DNA of 64,000 nucleotides from assembly GCA_022827835.1 (NCBI GenBank), contig JAJEIO010000002.1:248001-312000 (forward strand). The letters run 5' to 3'. The notes beneath the pieces were generated by a model, which ran no database searches, was not told the DNA's origin, and worked only from the letters and a program-made list of their open reading frames with translations. Positions 10,237-21,741 of the stretch are shown piece by piece. Source of the DNA: Candidatus Latescibacterota bacterium (GTDB lineage: Bacteria > Latescibacterota > UBA2968 > UBA8231). Positions within the stretch are counted from its first letter, which is position 1; every line of letters begins with the position of its first letter. Both the position numbers and the translations under genes were made by a program.

Positions 10237-10348
10237 CAAGACGCGCACGCGGTGCGAGGCGGAGGCATAGGGCTTGATTGAGTACGGCAAAAGGCTTTCT
10301 TTTTTATTTAGAACTTTGAATAGTATTCTCACAGGATAAAAATACTTT

Positions 10349-11176
10349 ATGTCTTACAATTTAGCCGATCTCCACACCCATTCTCTGTGCTCCGACGGGT
10401 TGCGGACGCCGACTGAAGCGGTCGAAGAGGCATGCGAAGCGGGCTTGCAAGCGATGAGTTTGACCGATCACGACACAGTCCAAGGCGTCCCCGAAGCCAC
10501 TGCGGCCGGCGAGCGGATGCACATGGAAGTGGTGCCCGGTACCGAACTGAGCGCCCACATCCGGGATCGCGAAGTACACATTCTCGCCTACTGCATCGAC
10601 TACCAAGACGATCAGCTCGGTACGACCCTCGCCAAGTCTTTTCAAGCCCGCCACCAGCGGGGGATCGCGATCGTCAAAGCGCTCAACAGCATGGGGCTGA
10701 CCGTCAGCCTCGACGACGTGCTCTCCCAAGCCAACGGCAGCCCCCTTGGGCGGCCGCACATCGCCGCGGCCATGGTGGAAAACGGCCTAGTAGCCGACAG
10801 AGATGAAGCCTTCAGTCGCTACATCGGCGATCGCGGGCCAGCCTTCAGGCCCAAACCCTACGCCGCAGCCCAAGACCTCATCGCCCTCATCCATCGCACG
10901 GGGGGAGTAGCGGTGCTCGCCCACCCCAGCATCAGTCTCCCCGAGTCCATTATCGAGCAGTTAGTCGCCTACGGACTCGACGGCATTGAGGTCTTCCACC
11001 CGTCCCACCAGCCAGCGCAAATGGAATACTACGACCAACTCGCCGACCGCTACGGCCTAATCAAGTCGGGAGGGTCCGATAGCCACGGCGACAGCGAGGG
11101 CACCCGCATCGGCGACTACGGAGTCGGCTACGAAGTAATCGAGGCCATGCGCGAGCGGGCCGCTACCTATGCTTGA
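10349..11176 (+). CDS. PHP-domain phosphoesterase (TrpH/YciV-like, RNase AM type)
   Basis: A 275-aa polymerase-and-histidinol-phosphatase fold metalloenzyme. Metal ligands are visible in DLHTHSLCSDG (7-17), LTDHDTV (38-44), the GTELSA glutamate near 65, VLAHPS, and the terminal GGSDSHGD. The family includes the 3',5'-nucleoside bisphosphate phosphatase/5'-3' exonuclease RNase AM; the exact substrate is inferred. The next ORF could overlap its stop by eight bases. Confidence 0.86.
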   Translation: MSYNLADLHTHSLCSDGLRTPTEAVEEACEAGLQAMSLTDHDTVQGVPEATAAGERMHMEVVPGTELSAHIRDREVHILAYCIDYQDDQLGTTLAKSFQARHQRGIAIVKALNSMGLTVSLDDVLSQANGSPLGRPHIAAAMVENGLVADRDEAFSRYIGDRGPAFRPKPYAAAQDLIALIHRTGGVAVLAHPSISLPESIIEQLVAYGLDGIEVFHPSHQPAQMEYYDQLADRYGLIKSGGSDSHGDSEGTRIGDYGVGYEVIEAMRERAATYA

Positions 11177-11213
11177 GTGGCCCATTGCTAGCCGCAGTAA
11201 AAATGTTCGCTTG

Positions 11214-12878
11214 ATGACCAATTTCCTTTTTCGCCAGACCCTCCTCTTCTCTTTCTCGCTACTCGTCCTCGCGCCCCATCTATCGCCCGGCCATGCGCTC
11301 CGGCCCCAGCGCTTCCACCAAGCATCCGAGCCTATCCGCGGGCTTTTCGGCACGTCAATCGGCGACGTCGTCTGGAGCGGGCGCTATCTATGGGTCAGCA
11401 CCGAAAATGGAGTGGCGCGGCTCAATCCAGCGCAAAACAGCGGTCTCAACTCCACGGATTGGGTCACCTTTACCGAACTCAACGGCCTCGGCCGCGGCGC
11501 AGTCAGCGCCCTCGACGCGGTCGGCGATACCGTGTGGGTAGCGACCTTGGTCGATTCGGTCACCGCCGGACAGGGCGTGAACCAAGCGGGCACCGGATTG
11601 AGTTTCTCCCACGACGGCGGCGACTCTTGGCATCACATTCCCAACGAGTTCATCTTCGACCCCACCAAGGCCGGTTTTGAGCGCAGCCCCGGCACGACCA
11701 TCCTCAATGCTTGTTTTGACCTCTCTATCGACGGCGAAGCTGTGTACGCCGCCTTCTTCGCTGGCTCCACTGTGCGTTCGCTCGACCAAGGCCGCACTTG
11801 GGAACCCTTCTTGCCCGGCGGCGCAGACGAGATCATCTTCTTCGCCAGCGACACGGCGGCCGACAGCTTGCGGATGGTGGCCGATAGTCTCGCCAGCGCA
11901 AATGCCGGTCCAGACGACATCGCCCAGTTGCGCGCGGACGCCGACAGCTTGGCCAGCCAAGAATTCCTGCATCGCACTTTTGCGGTTGTAGCTTACGGGG
12001 ATACGGTGTGGATCGGCACTGCCAGTGGGATCGCCTTCACCTTTGATGGAGGCCAGCATTGGCAAAATGCCAAAGTGCGCCTCGGCGCAGAGGGCACTCC
12101 CCTCCCAAGCCATCCGGCTGGCAACTGGATCGTCGCTCTCAAACGCCAAGTACTGCCCGACGGCACCACGGCTATCTGGGCGGGAACCAACACCACTACA
12201 TCGCCCGGCCAAACCCAAGCCATCAGCGTCAGCCACGACCTCGGCCAGACCTGGGGCCACACTGGGCCGACCTTTGCTTGGGATTTCGCTTTTACCCCCA
12301 ATTTTGTCTGGGCCGGTACCGACCAAGGGCTACTGGCTAGCCCAGATCCAACTCTGCCGACCGATTCAGAACGCGTCTGGGACGCCATAGAAGTCGTCGA
12401 TGGACAGCCCCTGACCGGCACCTTCGTCGGGCTTGCAGCGGTGGGTGATGTGCTCTGGGCGGGGGCCGAACACGGCCTCGGGCGCTCTGAGGACGAAGGG
12501 AGCACTTGGCGCGTCATCCGCGACCTAGTCCGCACGCGCACGCTCGACGATAGGACCTTCGTCAGCACCGGAGGCGTGCCCGACAGCACGGCGCTCGCAT
12601 ACGCAGCACCCAATCCTTTCGCCCCCTCGCGCGAAACCACGACCATAGTCTTTAGTCTGTCACGCGACGCAGAAGTCTCCGTGGCGATTTACGACTTTGC
12701 CAGCAGCCTAGTCCGCGACCTTGCAACGGACGCGCCTTTTGCCGGCGGAGTCGATCACCGCATCCTTTGGGATGGCCTCGATCAAGACGGCCAACCGGTA
12801 GCCAACGGCACGTACTTTTATCGCATTGCCCTAAACACCGGTCAACAGGCCTTTGGCAGAGTGGTGGTGCTCGATTGA
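11214..12878 (+). CDS. secreted beta-propeller protein with FlgD-Ig-like C-terminus
   Basis: A 554-aa exported protein with a hydrophobic signal (residues 8-28). BNR/propeller-like blades follow (recurrent DVVWSGRYLWVSTENGVAR, GDTVWIGTASGIAFTFDGG, WAGTDQGLL, VLWAGAEHGLGRSEDEG). The C-terminal 90 residues start at AAPNPFAPS and run DVYIYDFA-like to LWDGLDQDGQPVANGTYFY, the FlgD/CHU_C-like Ig fold used as a sorting or adhesion tail in FCB bacteria. A helical insert rich in A/D/S interrupts the propeller near residue 220. ATG 11169, overlapping the previous stop, is an alternative start. The stop overlaps the next start as TTGA. Confidence 0.75.
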   Translation: MTNFLFRQTLLFSFSLLVLAPHLSPGHALRPQRFHQASEPIRGLFGTSIGDVVWSGRYLWVSTENGVARLNPAQNSGLNSTDWVTFTELNGLGRGAVSALDAVGDTVWVATLVDSVTAGQGVNQAGTGLSFSHDGGDSWHHIPNEFIFDPTKAGFERSPGTTILNACFDLSIDGEAVYAAFFAGSTVRSLDQGRTWEPFLPGGADEIIFFASDTAADSLRMVADSLASANAGPDDIAQLRADADSLASQEFLHRTFAVVAYGDTVWIGTASGIAFTFDGGQHWQNAKVRLGAEGTPLPSHPAGNWIVALKRQVLPDGTTAIWAGTNTTTSPGQTQAISVSHDLGQTWGHTGPTFAWDFAFTPNFVWAGTDQGLLASPDPTLPTDSERVWDAIEVVDGQPLTGTFVGLAAVGDVLWAGAEHGLGRSEDEGSTWRVIRDLVRTRTLDDRTFVSTGGVPDSTALAYAAPNPFAPSRETTTIVFSLSRDAEVSVAIYDFASSLVRDLATDAPFAGGVDHRILWDGLDQDGQPVANGTYFYRIALNTGQQAFGRVVVLD

Positions 12879-13789
12879 AAACGCTCTTCGCGCTATTGCT
12901 CGCGGCCTCCGCCGCGCACGGGGCCGATTTCGCGGCCGCCTTTCTCAAAACAGGGCTGGGAGCCCGCGGCCTAGGGCTGGGAGCTTTTGTCGCCGCGGCC
13001 GACGATGCGTCGTCCCCCTACTGGAATCCGGCCGGCCTCGCCCGCTTGCGCGGCAAGACCCTAGAGACCTCCATTCAGTCGCTCTCGCTGGGGCGGCGGC
13101 AAGGCAGTGCGGCTGTTGCGCTCAACGTTCGCGGCGACATGGGCTTTGGCTTTGCTTGGTCCCATGCCGCAGTCGGCGGGATCAAGGGCCGCACCGCTAG
13201 CGGCCAGTACACGGGGACGATTGAGGACCGAGCCAATGCTTTTATCTTTGGCATAGGTCGCTCCCTTGGGTCTCGCCTAGCGGTTGGTTTGGCCGTTAAA
13301 GTCCTCAGACAGAGCATTGATGTTCCCTCAACTCCCATGGCCACGGCCAACGGCAGCGGCTTCGACTTGGGGGTGCAGTTCCGCGCGGCCGAGCATACTT
13401 GGCTCGGAGCTGGCATATCCAATCTCAGCACCAACCTCGCCTGGAAGGTGCGCCACGCCGATCAGCGGTCAAATGCCACCGAGAATGCCCTGCCGCGCAG
13501 CCTCGTCTTTGGCGCGTCACAGCGGCTTTTGGACGCCCTGTTGTTGGCTGCCGAGGTGCGCGACGACGGGGAACAAAGCGTCAATCTGGGGGCCGAGTGG
13601 CAGCTAAGTGCGTTGCTTGAGGTGCGCGGCGGCCTGCACCGCCTCGGGGCCGAAGACGGTAGCCAACTCTCGGCGGGGTTGACCTTGAGCCCGGCGCGGC
13701 GCGAAACCGTGCAGTTCCAATACGCTTATTTATCCGATCCCCTCGGCGCTGGGGGCCGCACAACCGTGGGTCTGGCGCTGGCGTTCTGA
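12875..13789 (+). CDS. PorV/PorQ-like outer-membrane beta-barrel protein 1
   Basis: A 304-aa product with a signal peptide (LFALLLAASAAHG). The mature start, AAFLKTGLGARGLGLGAFVA with DDASSPYWNPAGLARL, is the hallmark of the PorV/PorQ/UPF0164 barrel family. Alternating amphipathic strands follow to a C-terminal aromatic strand. The only sensible start is TTG 12875, inside the upstream stop (TTGA). PorV proteins shuttle or anchor secreted cargo in type IX systems; the upstream FlgD-Ig-tailed propeller protein is a plausible client, by inference. Confidence 0.8.
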   Translation: MKTLFALLLAASAAHGADFAAAFLKTGLGARGLGLGAFVAAADDASSPYWNPAGLARLRGKTLETSIQSLSLGRRQGSAAVALNVRGDMGFGFAWSHAAVGGIKGRTASGQYTGTIEDRANAFIFGIGRSLGSRLAVGLAVKVLRQSIDVPSTPMATANGSGFDLGVQFRAAEHTWLGAGISNLSTNLAWKVRHADQRSNATENALPRSLVFGASQRLLDALLLAAEVRDDGEQSVNLGAEWQLSALLEVRGGLHRLGAEDGSQLSAGLTLSPARRETVQFQYAYLSDPLGAGGRTTVGLALAF

Positions 13790-13795
13790 CAAGTG

Positions 13796-14650
13796 ATGGC
13801 TCTCTTATTGATTGTGCTTTTAACGCTGCCCACGGTCCTCGCTGCCGTCGGCCTACCCGCGCTGCGCCAAGGCGGCGGGGCCCGCGCTGCGGGCTTGGCA
13901 GACGCGGAGACTCCCCTGTTCGCCGCCCAAGCCCTCAACCCGGCAGCTCGGCAATCGCGTGGACGCAGCGTCGCCTTTAACCACCAAGCCTCGATCCAGC
14001 AGATCCGCCAAAACCACTTGCACCTGACGCAAGCCCGCGGCCGCGGCACTTGGGGGCTTTCCGCTCAATTGTGGCAGGCCAACGACCTAGAGCGTCGCAC
14101 CGGACCCTCGGCTGAGCCGCTGGGGCACTTCGGCGTGTACGAGGGAGCGGTTGGCCTGAGCTACGCCCGCCAGATGGAGCAGACGCGCCTCGGCTTGCAG
14201 CTAAAATTCATCCACCAAGCCATTTTCACCCAAAACGCCAGCGGCTTAGCTGCCGACCTCGGGCTGATGCGCGACATCTCAGCCAGCCTGCGCTTGGGGG
14301 CTACAGTGCGCAACTTGGGCCGCATGAACCGCCTCGATCAGCAGGAGACGGACCTGCCCTTAGAAGCTCGTTTCGGTGCTGCTTACGTCGGTCGCGCAGA
14401 CCTGCTCGTGGCCGCCGAAGCGCAAAAGGTGCGCGGCGACGACCTCACGCTGCATCTAGGCGGCGAGTACCGAGCCGGCGAGCACCTGCGCCTACGGGCC
14501 GGCTACCAGACCACTGAAAACCGCGGCCTCTCAGCCGGAGTGGGGATCGCGGCCAAGCAGTGGGTCATCGACTACGCTTATGTGCCTTTTGGCTCGGACT
14601 TGGGCGACGCGCACTGGCTCAGTCTCCAGTTGGAAAGCGCAACCCCTTGA
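13796..14650 (+). CDS. PorV/PorQ-like outer-membrane beta-barrel protein 2
   Basis: A 284-aa paralog of the preceding barrel. After a signal peptide (LLLIVLLTLPTVLA) comes LRQGGGARAAGLADAETPLFAAQALNP, a variant of the PorV N-terminal motif, then amphipathic strands ending in HWLSLQLE. It begins six bases after the previous stop; GTG 13793 is an equally placed alternative start. Its stop overlaps the protease start (TTGA). The two barrels and the propeller protein look like one secretion or surface-assembly operon. Confidence 0.72.
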   Translation: MALLLIVLLTLPTVLAAVGLPALRQGGGARAAGLADAETPLFAAQALNPAARQSRGRSVAFNHQASIQQIRQNHLHLTQARGRGTWGLSAQLWQANDLERRTGPSAEPLGHFGVYEGAVGLSYARQMEQTRLGLQLKFIHQAIFTQNASGLAADLGLMRDISASLRLGATVRNLGRMNRLDQQETDLPLEARFGAAYVGRADLLVAAEAQKVRGDDLTLHLGGEYRAGEHLRLRAGYQTTENRGLSAGVGIAAKQWVIDYAYVPFGSDLGDAHWLSLQLESATP

Positions 14651-15612
14651 ACTTCTGGCGCAAAACAGTGTCGCCGGTGGTGCCGCCAGCCCCACCAACT
14701 CCGACCGCACTTCCGGTACAGCACGCCAATTCCTCGCGCTTGTGGGTCCACCTGCTATTGTTTTTCTGTACCATTGCTTCGACTGCGACCGCTGGTGCCA
14801 TGCAGCAAGGCGTTGATCCGCTGACCAGTCTCGCGGCCTTGGTTCACCTCGTCGAGGGCCTCCCTTTTGCCGCGACTCTGCTCTTTATTCTCACGGTCCA
14901 CGAATTCGGCCATTACTTTGCTGCGCGCCGCTGGGGAGTCAGGGCCTCGCTGCCTTACTTTCTCCCCCTGCCCTATGTTTCCTTCCTCGGCACCTTGGGT
15001 GCAGTTATCAAAATTCGCTCCCCCATCCCCAACAAGCGCGCGCTCCTCGACATTGGTGCCGCTGGTCCTTTAGCGGGCTTTGTCGTCGCCCTAGTAGCCT
15101 GCTTCGCTGGGCTTTCCCGCTCGACCGTGGTTTCAGTCGATTACTTTCACGCTGCCCCCATCGAATTGGGGGCACCCTTGCTCTTTTCCGGCATCGCCGC
15201 GCTCGTCTTGCCCGCCATTGGGCCTAACCAAATGGTCCTCCTAGACCCGGTGGCTTTTGCCGGTTGGGTCGGACTGTTTATCACGGCCTTTAATCTCTTT
15301 CCGATCGGCCAGCTCGATGGCGGCCATATCGCGTACGCGCTCTTTGGCCCCCGGCACCGGCAGATCGCCCGCACGGCCTACGTCGCGTTGTTGGCCTTGG
15401 GGCTTTATGGAGTCCTAGCGCTGGTGTGGGAATGGCCGCAAGGATGGCCGGGGTGGCTAGCGCTGGCCTTTCTCCTCGCGCTTTTTGGCAAGGACCACCC
15501 GGCCCCCTACGATCCCTTTATCGAGCTGGACCGCGGCCGGTACTTCGTCGGCTACCTCTGCCTACTGGTCTTTGTAGTATGTTTCGCTCCTGTGCCTTTT
15601 GTCACCTATTGA
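14647..15612 (+). CDS. site-2 protease family zinc membrane protease (M50)
   Basis: A 321-aa multi-span intramembrane metalloprotease. The zinc site HEFGH is at residues 85-89, in a hydrophobic helix, and the second motif FNLFPIGQLDGGH lies near residue 219-231. Both define the M50 S2P class that cleaves membrane-anchored regulators. I start at TTG 14647, within the upstream stop, because the ATG at 14560 would lie deep inside the barrel gene. Whether the neighbouring lipoproteins or barrels are substrates is unknown. Confidence 0.84.
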   Translation: MNFWRKTVSPVVPPAPPTPTALPVQHANSSRLWVHLLLFFCTIASTATAGAMQQGVDPLTSLAALVHLVEGLPFAATLLFILTVHEFGHYFAARRWGVRASLPYFLPLPYVSFLGTLGAVIKIRSPIPNKRALLDIGAAGPLAGFVVALVACFAGLSRSTVVSVDYFHAAPIELGAPLLFSGIAALVLPAIGPNQMVLLDPVAFAGWVGLFITAFNLFPIGQLDGGHIAYALFGPRHRQIARTAYVALLALGLYGVLALVWEWPQGWPGWLALAFLLALFGKDHPAPYDPFIELDRGRYFVGYLCLLVFVVCFAPVPFVTY

Positions 15613-15620
15613 GCCGTGCC

Positions 15621-16358
15621 ATGATCTCGCTCCGAACATTTCTACTCGCGACACTGTTGGCTGGCTGCGCTATCGGCGACAGCGCACAAGTGGATTGTCG
15701 CTGTGCACCCGACACGAGCATCGAGCTTTTTCCCCATTGCGCCGACGCGGTCGAGGAGCGACCCGACCCTACGACCCCACTATCAACCCAGATCCCCGAC
15801 TGCCCCAGCGGACCACAACTCTTCCTGCGCGAGCGCACGCGCCCCGAAGCCGTGCTGGCCAATCTCACTTCTATCTTTCAGGCCCAACCCGAATTCCGCA
15901 GCCCTCAACAATACATGGAGCAGTTTACCGAGGACTTTGTCTTCATCCCCGACCCCGAGGATGTGCAGCTATATCCAGAAGTTTACGCTGTTGACCGCGA
16001 TACCCTTTGGGGGTCGGCTGAAGAGCGCAATTTCGCCCGCATCGTTCTCTCGCCGGAGCGGATCCTCAGCGCGCACTTTACGCGCTGGTTCAGATCGTCC
16101 TTGGACGAGCGCATCCCGTCCGACGACGAACTGCGCGAGATATTCATCTTCCCCTATGAAGCCGAATTCGTCGAGGTAATTGGCGCGGCCGAAGTCGATT
16201 CCGTGGAAACAATCGGCATCAAGGGCCTTGCGACAATCGAGTTGGTGACGCCTACGGTGGAAAATCCCGTGTGGTCAATCGCGGTTTGGCAAGACCAGCG
16301 CGACCGAGCTTCGGCGAAGTTCTCTCTGGGGGAGCTGCGAGCGCTCTTTTCGCAGTGA
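15621..16358 (+). CDS. lipoprotein, possibly NTF2-like; related to next gene
   Basis: A 245-aa lipoprotein: lipobox LAGC (Cys16), a short Cys-rich segment (VDCRCAPDTS), then a globular domain beginning RPEAVLANLTSIF with the pattern PQQYMEQFTEDFVFIPDPED. That pattern recurs in the next gene as PEQLMDNLDRAM...DKDFLFTEPDC. The pattern suggests an NTF2-like cone fold, but this is inference. The start is ATG 15621, eight bases after the protease stop. Confidence 0.66.
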   Translation: MISLRTFLLATLLAGCAIGDSAQVDCRCAPDTSIELFPHCADAVEERPDPTTPLSTQIPDCPSGPQLFLRERTRPEAVLANLTSIFQAQPEFRSPQQYMEQFTEDFVFIPDPEDVQLYPEVYAVDRDTLWGSAEERNFARIVLSPERILSAHFTRWFRSSLDERIPSDDELREIFIFPYEAEFVEVIGAAEVDSVETIGIKGLATIELVTPTVENPVWSIAVWQDQRDRASAKFSLGELRALFSQ

Positions 16359-16447
16359 ACGCTCGGCGCGTTTCTTTGATAATCGCCCCGCTGATTTGTA
16401 TCTTAAATATACAGTCCGTTGCACGACCCTGATCTGGAGGTACGATC

Positions 16448-17113
16448 GTGAAATTTTTCACTCTCTTGAGCTTTTGCTGCTTCCTCGCCTTGAGCGCCTG
16501 CAGCAACCCCTTTGCACCCAAGACCCAACCACCCTCTATAATAGAGCCGCCCGCCCCGCCCGCTCCCCCAGCCACAACCCCCGAGCAACTCATGGACAAC
16601 CTCGACCGCGCCATGAGCACTCGCGACAAGGATCTCTACGAGAGCTTGCTCGACAAAGACTTCTTGTTTACCGAGCCGGATTGTCTCGGCGAAGTAGTGT
16701 ATTTTAACAATTTGGAAGAAGAACTGGAGATGATGGGCGGCAGTCGCGATGGTTCGCAGCTAGGTATATTCGACGCATTTCGCGATTTTGACTTTGACTT
16801 TGAGCTTACTCGCCGCTTTCAAGAACTTGGCTCCGAACACCCAGAATCTTTTCCCGGAGATCCTGACGGCCACCCAGACGAAGACTGGGAGGTCTTCTAT
16901 GGCCGGGTCCAGATGCTCATGCTCGACGAGAATGGCAACGGCTTTCGCGTAGATCAGTTTATGGCTTACAAGCTCCGCCTCGATCCAGAAGACAGCCTGT
17001 GGAAAATCGTCCGCTGGGAAAACGATGCCTTGGCAGGCGACTGCGGCGGAGCCGGTAAGCGCTTGACAAACTCCCTGAGTTGGGCGGCACTAAAGCAACA
17101 AGTCGCGCCCTGA
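16448..17113 (+). CDS. lipoprotein, paralog of the preceding lipoprotein
   Basis: A 221-aa lipoprotein starting at GTG 16448 behind a strong GGAGG (16435-16439). The signal ends in LSAC (Cys18), followed by a proline-rich linker (PPSIIEPPAPPAPP) and an acidic globular domain sharing the spacing and motif of the upstream lipoprotein. The tandem pair looks like a local duplication. No enzymatic motif is visible. Confidence 0.66.
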   Translation: MKFFTLLSFCCFLALSACSNPFAPKTQPPSIIEPPAPPAPPATTPEQLMDNLDRAMSTRDKDLYESLLDKDFLFTEPDCLGEVVYFNNLEEELEMMGGSRDGSQLGIFDAFRDFDFDFELTRRFQELGSEHPESFPGDPDGHPDEDWEVFYGRVQMLMLDENGNGFRVDQFMAYKLRLDPEDSLWKIVRWENDALAGDCGGAGKRLTNSLSWAALKQQVAP

Positions 17114-17117
17114 GCCA

Positions 17118-19381
<2,264 letters not shown>

Positions 19382-19391
19382 CAGGCTTGGC

Positions 19392-19955
19392 TCAGGCCGC
19401 TTGATCGCAGGGCGCGCAGACCAAGGCAAACCGCCGCGCGCCGCCCACGTCGAGTTCGGTCGCAAAATCCTTCTTGACCGGCACAGACTGCTCGCCGCAG
19501 AAATCGCACTTGCCGCGCTCTGCGTACTCGGGAATCGCCCCTAGTTCAAATTCGACCTGTTTGCGCTTTTCGCGCCCTTGGGAAAACAGCCGCGCAAAGT
19601 TGAGTACTTGCCGGTCTGTATCGCGCTCCAAGGTCCGCTCTATGATCGCGTCGAGTGCTGGGTCGTCGGGTTTGCCGCCGTCTTCGAGCGTGTGCCAAGC
19701 GGCGCGGCGCACCCGCGCGTCTTGATCTTCAAGCATCCGATAGAGCGCCTTCCAGACCTCGTCTATGCTCCGACGCACGTGACAGGGGCACAAAAAGGAC
19801 GCCGCCTGTAAGCGATCTTCTGGATCGGCACTGCGCGACAACTGCAACAGTTCTTGAATCTCTTCTCGTCCCACGCGCTGCTCGCCTTGGCGGAAAGCCG
19901 CCCGCTGATGCTTGTTCAGTCCCTGGTACCGCTCCTTGCGCCCTTTTCTGCTCAT
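19392..19955 (-). CDS. HEAT-repeat protein with zinc-ribbon-like C-terminus
   Basis: A 187-aa protein with a basic N-terminus (SRKGRKERYQG), HEAT-like helical pairs (EDRLQAASFLCPCHVRR, DARVRRAAWHTLEDGG), and a C-terminal CDFC...CAPC pair that could bind zinc. ATG 19955 is chosen because an AGGAG lies nine bases upstream; TTG 19961 is too close to that site. It follows purF on the same strand and is convergent with tgt. Function unknown; a scaffold or nucleic-acid-associated role is only a guess. Confidence 0.68.
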   Translation of the reverse strand: MSRKGRKERYQGLNKHQRAAFRQGEQRVGREEIQELLQLSRSADPEDRLQAASFLCPCHVRRSIDEVWKALYRMLEDQDARVRRAAWHTLEDGGKPDDPALDAIIERTLERDTDRQVLNFARLFSQGREKRKQVEFELGAIPEYAERGKCDFCGEQSVPVKKDFATELDVGGARRFALVCAPCDQAA

Positions 19956-20033
19956 GGCCAATTCTCCTGTCTCAATCTTGTCATCACCATCTTAATGGCA
20001 AGCGTGCTGCAATGTCAAAGGGTTTGACGAAGA

Positions 20034-21608
20034 CTATCCATAGGTCCTCCCCTTCACTCCTTTCTTCACATTGCGCTTCGCCTTCCGCAACAACCGGCCT
20101 CCCCACTCCGTCGGATATCTGCCCGTCACGCATCCCAAGCACAACTCCCCCTCATCACACCCTATTGTCTCCGCCAAATCCGCCACGTCCAAATAGCGCA
20201 GACTGTCCACCCCCAAGGCTCTCGCCATCTCCGCAAGCGTCTCGTTTCTAATCCGTCCCCCGCGTCGTCCCTTGAGGAACTTCGGCGCGAACAACTCGCC
20301 TAGTGTCGACATGTCGATGCCGTAAAAACACGGCGCGACGATCGGCGGACAAGCCACCCGCACGTGTACCTCACGCACTCCGCCGCGCGACCTGAGCTGG
20401 CTCACCAGAGTCTTGAGCGTCAGCGAGCGCACGATCGAATCCTCGATCAGAAAGACTCGTTTGCCTTCCAGCACCGAAGGCAAGGGCGTGTATTTGCTCT
20501 GGGCACTCTGCTGCCGTACTGCGTCGGGCTGGATAAAGGTGCGTCCCACGTAGCGGTTGCGAATCAGTCCCTCCACGCAAGGAATCCCGAGGTGGTAAGC
20601 GAAAGCGTCGCCCGCGGCCTTCGCGGTATCGGGCACCGGCACCACCACGCTGTCGCCGTCAATGGGTTGGTCTTCGCATGCAGCTAACCGCTCACCCGCT
20701 GCCGCCCGCGACTGGTAAACGCCCATCCCGTCGATCTGACTGGCGACATTCGAGAAATAGACCCACTCTAAAAAGCAGCGAGCATTTTGGCGGACCGGCG
20801 CATAGCGCACGATGCGCAGGCGGCCGTCCTCGACGACGGCCATCTGCCCTGGTTCCAATGCGCGGATATCCTCGAAGCCCGCATTGGTCAACGCCACCGA
20901 CTCGCTCGCCGCGCCAAAGAGCTGCCCCTGGACCGCCCAGTGCATCGGGCGAATCCCCATTGGGTCGCGGGCGACGAACATCCGCCCCAGCGCGTCGAGA
21001 AAGGCGATGTTATAAGCCCCATCGAACATTGCCGCCGCCTCGCCCATCACCCGCTTGAGCGAGGGTTTGCGCTCGCCGCGCAGACCGTGCGCTAGGGCGT
21101 GCATGATGATCTCGGTATCGGTGCCCAGCGAAAAGTGGTAGCCGCGATCGTCCTGTAGCTGGCGCTTCATTTCAGCGTAATTGGCCAACTGGCCGTTGAA
21201 GGCAAAGCTGAACCACTTCCAAGGACGGGCATGATGGCGCTCAAAGGGCTGGGCGTAGCGGGAGTCGGCAGCACCGGAGGTAGCATAGCGAGTGTGGCCG
21301 ATGCCGGCGCGGCCGGCATATTCGCCGAGGATCGACCGGTGCTTGCCCGGATGCGAAGTGCGAAAAACCTCGGAGACGGTACCGACATCTTTATAGGTGT
21401 CGAGGAGTTGAGCGCGGCCGGGATCAAAGGTGCTGAAACCAGAGGCCAGTTGGCCGCGGTTTTGCAGGTCGAGAAGCATCCCCGGCAAGATCGGTACCAC
21501 ATCTATCCACTTGCCGTTTTTGCCGCTGCGACTATTGACCCCTGCCGGGGCTTGGTCCAACCAGTACAGCGCGACTACACCGCATTCGTGCCTCAGGTCT
21601 TCGCTCAT
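20034..21608 (-). CDS. purF: amidophosphoribosyltransferase
   Basis: PurF makes phosphoribosylamine from PRPP and glutamine. The N-terminal Ntn-glutaminase has its nucleophile at Cys9 (HECGVVALYW), implying an eight-residue propeptide. GIGHTRYATSG, NGQLANY, LGTDTEII and DPMGIRP follow. The PRTase domain carries the PRPP loop VFLIEDSIVRSLTLKTL, where the usual GTT after SIVR is replaced by SLT. The end has the LGCVTGRYP motif. At 524 aa it is somewhat long, with an insert at residues 20-60. GGAGG precedes the ATG. Confidence 0.9.
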   Translation of the reverse strand: MSEDLRHECGVVALYWLDQAPAGVNSRSGKNGKWIDVVPILPGMLLDLQNRGQLASGFSTFDPGRAQLLDTYKDVGTVSEVFRTSHPGKHRSILGEYAGRAGIGHTRYATSGAADSRYAQPFERHHARPWKWFSFAFNGQLANYAEMKRQLQDDRGYHFSLGTDTEIIMHALAHGLRGERKPSLKRVMGEAAAMFDGAYNIAFLDALGRMFVARDPMGIRPMHWAVQGQLFGAASESVALTNAGFEDIRALEPGQMAVVEDGRLRIVRYAPVRQNARCFLEWVYFSNVASQIDGMGVYQSRAAAGERLAACEDQPIDGDSVVVPVPDTAKAAGDAFAYHLGIPCVEGLIRNRYVGRTFIQPDAVRQQSAQSKYTPLPSVLEGKRVFLIEDSIVRSLTLKTLVSQLRSRGGVREVHVRVACPPIVAPCFYGIDMSTLGELFAPKFLKGRRGGRIRNETLAEMARALGVDSLRYLDVADLAETIGCDEGELCLGCVTGRYPTEWGGRLLRKAKRNVKKGVKGRTYG

Positions 21609-21741
21609 TATCCAAGCCTCCGCGATGGGGTTTGCTGGTAATATAAAATAAGTGGTCTCGGCATACCATTTACGCCGGTATTACTCAGCACGGGGATTTT
21701 TATTAAATTTCCCATGACTTTTAACCGAAAGGAATTTGCCC

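Noticed and set aside
11388..12326. 312-codon minus-strand ORF opposite the propeller protein
   Set aside because: It is the complement of a repetitive GC-rich gene, with no ribosome site and no recognisable domain.
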